From contig JAEYOT010000080.1 of the NCBI GenBank assembly GCA_023411445.1, positions 1-8,866 on the forward strand: DNA of 8,866 nt. The letters are read 5' to 3'. Under the pieces are notes generated by a model. It made no database searches, was not told the DNA's origin, and saw only the letters and a program-made list of their open reading frames with translations. This document shows positions 1 to 6,873 of this stretch, in pieces; position 1 is the stretch's first letter; each line of letters starts with the position of its first letter. Position numbers and translations under genes: made by a program. This stretch comes from Pseudomonadota bacterium. GTDB lineage: Bacteria; Myxococcota_A; Polyangia; Polyangiales; Polyangiaceae.

Positions 1-1
1 G

Positions 2-490
2 CTCACGGACGCCGAGCGCATGCCGGCGCTGGCGCCGCTGCTCGCCGCGCTGGATCCGCGCGGCGCGCGGCGGAGCGTCCTCGCGGCGAGCTGGGGCGAG
101 AGCACCCTTGGCAGCGCGCGGGAGCTAGCGTTCGGCGTCGGACCGGGGCCGGAGGATTTCGTGCTGGTGCTAGGCCTGCAGCTGCAGGCCGAGACTGGCC
201 TCCCCCCCCTGAGGGCCGTGTGCGACGCGCTGGAAAAGGATGGAATCCGCTCGCAGCCGAGCGAGCGCGGTTGCACGCTAGCGGACGGCGCGATCGTGGC
301 AGGGACGCCGGACGGTATGGTGGTCGTCGCCAGTCGCCCGGAGCTCGTGATGGGGCTGTTGGAGCGGCCTGAAATCGGAGATCGCTTGGGTTTTTCCGGA
401 CCCTCCGTGCGCGGCGTGGCGCCCGAGCTGCCGGAGCTCGAGCGTGAGGCGCGCGCGCTGGCGAGGCTGATTGCCACCCGTTACCCCTGA
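2..490 (+). CDS. C-terminal part of an unrecognised protein (5' end outside window)
   Basis: The frame is open from the first bases of the window to TGA at 488-490, giving 162 visible residues. The first ATG (position 20) is probably internal, because coding-like sequence (LTDAER) precedes it and no ribosome binding site is visible. The protein has alternating hydrophobic stretches typical of a folded mixed alpha/beta protein, such as FVLVLGLQLQ (residues about 54-63), and a segment GAIVAGTPDGMVVVASRPEL (about 97-116) followed by an acidic/basic helical tail. That segment vaguely recalls beta-strand repeats of bacterial DUF3352-like proteins, but this is a weak impression. There is one cysteine pair (near residues 75 and 91) and no membrane helix in the visible part. 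I do not recognise the family and assign no function. A run of eight C (202-209) lies in the coding frame, and sequence on both sides looks coding, so no frameshift is evident. Confidence 0.6.
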   Translation, partial: LTDAERMPALAPLLAALDPRGARRSVLAASWGESTLGSARELAFGVGPGPEDFVLVLGLQLQAETGLPPLRAVCDALEKDGIRSQPSERGCTLADGAIVAGTPDGMVVVASRPELVMGLLERPEIGDRLGFSGPSVRGVAPELPELEREARALARLIATRYP

Positions 491-562
491 TCTCCGTGTC
501 ATAGCGGTCACTGCGTTTCGGAATCGCCGCACAAACTCTCGGCTTTCCGCCACGTTTGACGT

Positions 563-591
563 TTGACTGGCGAGCCGCTGTGCGCTACCAG
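563..591 (+). promoter_or_regulatory. rpsA: Candidate sigma70-type promoter of rpsA
   Basis: TTGACT at 563-568 matches the -35 consensus in five of six positions and is followed, after exactly 17 bases, by TACCAG (586-591), a weak -10 with three of six matches. A second TTGAC (556-560) lies seven bases upstream in a tandem repeat. The position in the gap upstream of a highly expressed gene supports the call; the poor -10 weakens it. Confidence 0.3.
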
Positions 592-664
592 AGCGCGTCC
601 GTCGCGAGGCGTGTGCCCGTCGTCTGCCCTCGAGCAGTGGCGTGGAACCCAGCCTGCGGGGGCC

Positions 665-670
665 AAGGAG
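665..670 (+). promoter_or_regulatory. rpsA: Shine-Dalgarno of rpsA
   Basis: AAGGAG lies 15 bases before ATG 686. It is the strongest ribosome binding site in the leader and fixes the start at 686 rather than at the upstream TTG (563) of the same open frame, whose extra 41 residues do not look like S1. The spacing is longer than the usual 5-10 bases. Confidence 0.6.
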
Positions 671-685
671 GCACTGTTACCACTA

Positions 686-2446
<1,761 letters not shown>

Positions 2447-2472
2447 GACCCAAGGAACGGCCGCAGGTCTAG

Positions 2473-3771
2473 GTGACCGTTCCGATCAGCGTTCGAGAGC
2501 CGCCGTCTACCCGAGGGGGTGGCGGCGGCTGGACCCGGCAGCGGGTCGCGTTCTTGAGCATCAGCAGCGCCATCGTCGTGGCGCTGCTGGTGTGGGCACG
2601 CGAGGTGCTGCTGCCGTTCATCCTGGCACTGATCATCGCGTACGTGCTCGCTCCACTCGTCGAACGGGTGGAGCGTTGGCGCGTGCCGCGCGCTGCCGCC
2701 ATCCTGATCGTCTACGCGATCACGCTGGGCAGCATTTATCTTTCGATCGCGGCCATCGCGCCGCGCATCTACGAAGAGTCCGCCAAGTTCATGCGCGAGG
2801 CTCCGTCCCTGGCCGAGGAGCTCTCGGGCCAGTACGGGCCCAAGCTCGAGGCGTGGGTGGAGGGCTTTCGCAACCGCTCACGGCTGAAGAAGCCGGCCGT
2901 TGAAGAGCCGGCTGCGCTTTCCGTCGTGACCAAGCCGGATGGCAGCGTGGAGCTCCACGTCGGCAGCGGCGTCGAGGTGGTGCAGCAGGGCCCGGGCCAT
3001 TGGCGCGTGGGCCCTGGCATCCATAAGCAAGAGAGGTTCAAGGTCTCGGACCTCACCGCGCGCAGCATCAACGAAGCCGTCGGCTACATCCAGCGCAACG
3101 CCTTCGAGCTGATTTCGGTCGGCAAGGCGGTGGTGGGCGCGATCGCGCGCAGCATCTTCCTCTTGTTCATGACGCTGATGGTGGCCGGCTACATCATGGG
3201 CACGCGCGAGGACATCATCGGCTTCTTCCGCTCGCTCTTGCCGGCGCGCTCGCGCATTGGGTTCGATCGCCTGCTGTGGCGCATCGATCGCGGCATGTCC
3301 GGGGTCGTGCGCGGGCAGCTGCTCATCTGCGCCGTCAACGGCGTGCTGTCGGCCATCGGCTTCGCGATGTTCGACCTGAAATACTGGCCCATCCTCTCGA
3401 TCGTGGCCGGCGTGATGAGCATCATCCCGATCTTCGGCTCGATCCTCAGCACCATCCCGGCCGTGATGATCGGCTTGACGCAGGATTTCTGGACCGCGCT
3501 CTGGGTTTTGCTCTGGATCGTGGGCATCCATCAAGTGGAGGCCAACCTGCTCAACCCCAAGATCATCGGCGTGGCCGCCAAGATTCACCCGGTCCTGGTG
3601 GTGCTCGCGCTGATCATCGGCGAGCACTTTTTCGGGCTGTGGGGAGCGCTGTTGGCCGTGCCGGTGCTGTCGCTGCTGCAGAGTATTTTCAACCACTTCC
3701 GCTTCGAAACGATGCCGGACGCCCCTCCGGACAGCCTCCTTCCTCCTCCCGGTACGGCCCGGTATTCGTAA
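2473..3771 (+). CDS. AI-2E family transporter (PerM/TqsA/YhhT-like membrane protein)
   Basis: This 432-residue inner-membrane protein starts at GTG 2473, 26 bases after rpsA. AAGGA at 2452-2456 is a possible but distant ribosome binding site, so the exact start is uncertain. Membrane segments are seen at about residues 26-41, 44-64, 74-96, 218-242, 283-300, 303-330, 338-353 and 372-405. The family signature is clear: a short helical hairpin at the N-terminus, FGSILSTIP (321-329) and NLLNPKIIGVAAKIHP (358-373). Members have been linked to AI-2 export, sodium/proton antiport or general efflux, so the substrate cannot be read from sequence. Between the third and fourth segments lies a long soluble stretch (about 100-217) with a Gly/Val-rich, strand-like portion at 148-183 (for example DGSVELHVGSGVEVV) that is larger than usual. 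The C-terminus is Pro-rich. The close spacing suggests co-transcription with rpsA. Confidence 0.85.
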   Translation: MTVPISVREPPSTRGGGGGWTRQRVAFLSISSAIVVALLVWAREVLLPFILALIIAYVLAPLVERVERWRVPRAAAILIVYAITLGSIYLSIAAIAPRIYEESAKFMREAPSLAEELSGQYGPKLEAWVEGFRNRSRLKKPAVEEPAALSVVTKPDGSVELHVGSGVEVVQQGPGHWRVGPGIHKQERFKVSDLTARSINEAVGYIQRNAFELISVGKAVVGAIARSIFLLFMTLMVAGYIMGTREDIIGFFRSLLPARSRIGFDRLLWRIDRGMSGVVRGQLLICAVNGVLSAIGFAMFDLKYWPILSIVAGVMSIIPIFGSILSTIPAVMIGLTQDFWTALWVLLWIVGIHQVEANLLNPKIIGVAAKIHPVLVVLALIIGEHFFGLWGALLAVPVLSLLQSIFNHFRFETMPDAPPDSLLPPPGTARYS

Positions 3772-3807
3772 CCGTCCAGCCGCTCTGCGGTGCTAAGAAA
3801 CGCGCGA

Positions 3808-4770
3808 ATGGCACGAGAGACACGCAAACTGAAGCGAGCTCAGACCTCGGCTCCCAGCGCTGGCAAGGCGGCGCGCGAGCAGCTCAAGGCCGGCACGATC
3901 GCTCAGCGCCGCCCCGCGATGCCGGATCCGATGGCTGGCGGTGCGCTGAAGTCGCTGTTGCTGCGGCTGGGGCTCATCCTAGCCGGCGCCTGGATCCTGT
4001 TCGGCTCGATTTCGACCTTCGTCACGTCCGGCACGTGGCGCGCGATCTTGCTCGGCGTGCCAGCGGTGCTCACCGGGCTCGGCATCGCGATCGTGATCTG
4101 GACGCTGCGCCAAGCCAAGACGGCGCGCGGTGTTGCCAGCATTCTCAGCAACGTAGAGACGGACGAAGATCGCAAGAACGCGCTGGAGAAGCTCTCGGCG
4201 GACTTCAAGAAGGGTGACACCGCCGCGGTCTTCGCCAAAGCTCAGCTGGAGCTGCAGGAAGATCCGCGCAAGGCGCTGGCCACGCTCGAGACGATCAACC
4301 TGAACAAGGTGATGGCGCCGGTGGCCGACGAGGCGCGCGGCCAGCGCGCGATGATTCATTTGACGCAGGGCGAAGTCGGGCCCGCGCGCCAGCTCGTGGA
4401 TAACATCGACATGAGCCGGCATCAGGATGCGCGCACCCGCGCCATGCTGGCCTCCGTCAAGGCCGAAGCCTTGGCCCGCTCGGGGGACGCCAAGAAGGCG
4501 ACCGAGCTGCTCGCCCTGTTCGACCCGGAGGACGCCGCGTTCGAGCCGATCCGGCCGCAGCTGTACCGCGCCCAGGCTTACGCCGCCGCGTACGAGAGCG
4601 ATCTGGGCACGATGCGCAAGGCCCTGCGCCGCCTGATGGCCACGGACATCCGCCTGCTCGGCGGCTTCATGATGAAGAAGACGCACCCGCTCCTGCAGAA
4701 GGAAGCGAGAAAGATCCTGGAGCAATCCGGGCAGGTGCCCAAGAAGATGATCGTCCAGCGCCGGGTGTAG
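3808..4770 (+). CDS. Two-TM membrane protein with TPR-like helical repeats, function unknown
   Basis: This is a 320-residue protein from ATG 3808. A GTG at 3790 would add six residues but has no ribosome binding site; the purine stretch AAGAAA before the ATG is also only a weak site. The basic N-terminus (residues 1-40, many Arg/Lys) is followed by two hydrophobic helices at about 49-70 and 78-100. The remainder (about 118-310) is helical with repeated Ala/Gly/Leu spacing such as AEALARSGDAKKATELLALF (219-238), resembling degenerate tetratricopeptide repeats. Such a layout usually means a membrane-anchored protein-protein interaction scaffold facing the cytoplasm, given the positive N-terminus. 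I do not recognise a named family. It sits 36 bases after the AI-2E gene and 81 before the SctV-like gene. It ends in TAG, and the frame beyond that codon stays open into the next gene. Confidence 0.7.
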   Translation: MARETRKLKRAQTSAPSAGKAAREQLKAGTIAQRRPAMPDPMAGGALKSLLLRLGLILAGAWILFGSISTFVTSGTWRAILLGVPAVLTGLGIAIVIWTLRQAKTARGVASILSNVETDEDRKNALEKLSADFKKGDTAAVFAKAQLELQEDPRKALATLETINLNKVMAPVADEARGQRAMIHLTQGEVGPARQLVDNIDMSRHQDARTRAMLASVKAEALARSGDAKKATELLALFDPEDAAFEPIRPQLYRAQAYAAAYESDLGTMRKALRRLMATDIRLLGGFMMKKTHPLLQKEARKILEQSGQVPKKMIVQRRV

Positions 4771-4851
4771 CCGCCCGGGCTGACGGAGGCGCGCGGCCGC
4801 TCAGGTCCCGCTTTACAGGGAGGCGGAGGCGGGTTTCACTCGGCGCGCAGC
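4771..4851 (+). other. 81-base gap, open in frame between the TPR-like and SctV-like genes
   Basis: The gap is an exact multiple of three and contains no stop codon in the frame joining the two genes. Read through, it would encode 27 residues rich in Gly, Arg and Pro (for example LQGGGGGF). The purine-rich GGGAGGCGGAGG (4818-4829) could be a ribosome binding region but ends 22 bases before ATG 4852, farther than normal. No promoter or terminator is convincing. Confidence 0.5.
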
Positions 4852-6864
4852 ATGGCGGCTCATCCAGTAGCGCCCGCCGCAGCGGGGGGGGCGCAAGCAC
4901 AGACCTTGGGGCTTCGCGCGCGGCGCCCGCGCTTCGGCTTGGCGGACGGCGCGCTGGCGGGCTTCGTGATCGCCATCGTCGGCTTGATGGTGGTGCCGCT
5001 GCCGACGGCGCTGTTGGATCTGCTGCTCGCCTCCAACTTGGCCGCTTCCGTGGCCATCTTGCTGGTGGCGCTCTACGTCGGGGACGCGCTCAAGATCGCA
5101 GCTTTCCCGACGCTGCTCTTGATCACGACGCTGTTCCGGCTGGCGCTCAATGTCTCTTCCAGCCGCCTGATCTTGCTGCAGGCGGACGCGGGGGAGGTGA
5201 TCCGCGCGTTCGGCCAGTTCGTGGTGCGCGGCAACTACGTGGTGGGCGGCGTCATCTTCCTGATTTTGACCATCATCCAGTTCGTGGTGATCGCCAAAGG
5301 TAGCGAGCGCGTCGCGGAGGTGGGAGCGCGCTTCACGCTCGACGCCATGCCTGGCAAGCAGATGGCGATCGACGCGGAGCTGCGCTCGGGCAGCATCGAC
5401 GGGAACGAGGCGCGCCGGCGCAGGCGCTCTTTGCTGCGCGAGAGCCAATTCTACGGCGCCATGGACGGCGCGATGAAGTTCGTGAAAGGCGACGTGATCG
5501 CCTCCCTCGTGATCACGATCGTCAACATCTTGGGCGGCCTGGCGATCGGCGTGGGGCAGCGGGACATGGAGCTAGCGCAGGCGCTCAAACGCTACGGCCT
5601 GCTCACCATCGGCGACGGCCTGGTGACGCAGATCCCGGCGCTGGTGATGGCGACGGCGGCGGGCGTGCTCGTGACCCGCGTCGCCAGCGAGGAGGCAGAG
5701 ACGCCGCTCGGCGCCGAGCTGGCTTCGCAGATCTTCGGCCAGCCACAGGCGCTGCGCGTCGGCAGCTTCTTCGTGCTCGGCTTGGCGGCGATTCCGGGCT
5801 TGCCGGGCTTGCCGTTCTTGGTGATCGGTGCGTTGATGTTCGCGGCCTCGCGCGCGCGCTTCAAAGCACAGCGTGACGAGCAAGAGCGGCAGCAGCCGGG
5901 GCCCATCCAACGCCGCCCCGGCGCGGAGGCGCAGCCGCGCTTCGTCCCGCTCGTGGTGCCGTGGAGCGTGGAGGTCTCCAAAGATTTGCAGCCGCTCGTG
6001 GAAGACGACGTGCGCGGCGGAGACATCAAGCGGCCCGGTTTGCGCGCGGCGCTGGCCGCGACGCGTGAAATCCTGTTCCGCGACCGAGGCGTGCCGCTGC
6101 CCGCCGGGCGCATCTCCGTTTCGGAGCAGTTGCCGGAGCGCCACGCCCTGCTCTCGTTACACGAGGTGCCGGCGCTGTTGATCCCGCTGCCCGCCACCAT
6201 CGCGGACGAGGAGCTAGCGCAGCACCTGCTGCTCCAGCTCCTGCCGCCGCTCGAGAGCCGCGCGCAGGATTTCCTCGGCCTCTCGGAGGTGCAAAACCTG
6301 CTGGATGAGCTGGAGCAGGTTTCGCCCGCCAGCGTGCGCCAGGTCGTGCCCAAGCCAATCACGTTGATTCAGCTCACGGACATCTTGCGCCGCTTGGTGG
6401 AAGAGCGCGTCAGCATCCGGGATTTGCGAGCCATCTTGGAGGCGCTGTCGCTCGTGGGCGCCGCGGAGAAGGATCCGCTCACGCTGGCGGAGTTCGTGCG
6501 CGCGCAGCTGCGCCGCCCGATCACGCATTCGCTGACCCGCGGTGCGCGCGAGTTGCCGGTATTGCTGCTGGATTCGCACATCGAGGAGAGCGTGCGCGGC
6601 GCCATCACCCGCACGCCGGCCGGCAGCTTCTTGGCGCTGGCCCCCGTCGCCACGCGCGACATCATCGCGGCCGTCAAGCGCGCCATCGCCGCGCACGCCG
6701 CCGAGCAAGAGCCGCTCGTAATCCTGACTCAGCCGGACATCCGGCGTTACATCAGGAAGCTGCTGGAGCCCGAGCTGCCTTCCGTCCGGGTGCTCAGCGT
6801 CGCGGAGCTCTTGCCGGAGGTTGCCGTCAAGGCGCTCGGGCGCGCCACCATCACGCACCTGTGA
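4852..6864 (+). CDS. sctV: Type III secretion export-gate protein of the SctV/FlhA (FHIPEP) family
   Basis: This 670-residue protein belongs to the family that forms the nonameric export gate of type III secretion systems and flagella and couples the proton gradient to protein export. The N-terminal half (about 33-334) is the membrane domain with roughly eight helices and the family hallmarks RLALNVSSSRLILL (96-109), ARFTLDAMPGKQMAIDAEL (159-177) and GAMDGAMKFVKGD (202-214). Residues matching FlhA R94, R147, R154, D158, K203 and D208 are all present (R105, R153, R160, D164, K209, D214). After a charged linker (336-363) comes the cytoplasmic ring domain, ending in the usual PDIRRYIRKLLEPELP (628-643) region. 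GSERVAEVGARF and GAMDGAMKFVKGD are closer to secretion-type SctV than to flagellar FlhA. The ring domain looks shortened between residues 420 and 475. No other secretion gene is nearby. Eight G at 4884-4891 sit in codons 11-14. Start chosen as the only ATG before the conserved part. Confidence 0.88.
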   Translation: MAAHPVAPAAAGGAQAQTLGLRARRPRFGLADGALAGFVIAIVGLMVVPLPTALLDLLLASNLAASVAILLVALYVGDALKIAAFPTLLLITTLFRLALNVSSSRLILLQADAGEVIRAFGQFVVRGNYVVGGVIFLILTIIQFVVIAKGSERVAEVGARFTLDAMPGKQMAIDAELRSGSIDGNEARRRRRSLLRESQFYGAMDGAMKFVKGDVIASLVITIVNILGGLAIGVGQRDMELAQALKRYGLLTIGDGLVTQIPALVMATAAGVLVTRVASEEAETPLGAELASQIFGQPQALRVGSFFVLGLAAIPGLPGLPFLVIGALMFAASRARFKAQRDEQERQQPGPIQRRPGAEAQPRFVPLVVPWSVEVSKDLQPLVEDDVRGGDIKRPGLRAALAATREILFRDRGVPLPAGRISVSEQLPERHALLSLHEVPALLIPLPATIADEELAQHLLLQLLPPLESRAQDFLGLSEVQNLLDELEQVSPASVRQVVPKPITLIQLTDILRRLVEERVSIRDLRAILEALSLVGAAEKDPLTLAEFVRAQLRRPITHSLTRGARELPVLLLDSHIEESVRGAITRTPAGSFLALAPVATRDIIAAVKRAIAAHAAEQEPLVILTQPDIRRYIRKLLEPELPSVRVLSVAELLPEVAVKALGRATITHL

Positions 6865-6873
6865 GGGCCGCGC
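6865..6873. other. Nine-base gap between convergent genes
   Basis: The TGA of the SctV-like gene (6862-6864, +) and the TGA of the helicase gene (6874-6876 read on -) are separated by GGGCCGCGC only. There is no room for a terminator, so the two transcripts must end inside each other's genes. Confidence 0.8.

Larger units (their letters stand above)
491..685 (+). other. Intergenic leader region of rpsA
   Basis: These 195 bases lie between the stop of the upstream gene and the rpsA start. They contain a tandem seven-base repeat GTTTGAC GTTTGAC (554-567), a candidate promoter overlapping it, and an S1-type Shine-Dalgarno near the end. If the candidate promoter is real, the transcript would have an untranslated leader of about 85-90 bases, long enough for the kind of translational autoregulation known for E. 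coli rpsA, but I could not find a convincing stem-loop. No rho-independent terminator for the upstream gene is evident: there is no G+C-rich hairpin followed by a T run. Confidence 0.5.

Noticed and set aside
635..676. Possible leader stem pairing CAGTG with CACTG around the rpsA ribosome binding site
   Set aside because: Only five bases pair, with mismatches immediately outside and a loop of over 30 bases; too weak to call an autoregulatory structure.
563..685. Upstream extension of rpsA from TTG 563
   Set aside because: The added 41 residues do not resemble S1, the TTG overlaps a candidate -35 element, and AAGGAG precedes ATG 686.
2878..3696. A 272-codon minus-strand open frame opposite the AI-2E gene
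   Set aside because: Its composition is skewed to His, Asp, Gln and Arg, typical of antisense of membrane codons, and the plus-strand gene is clear.
4807..4836. CCCGC...GCGGG followed by TTT before the SctV-like gene as a terminator
   Set aside because: It has a five-base stem with a 17-base loop and only three T; this is common by chance in GC-rich DNA.
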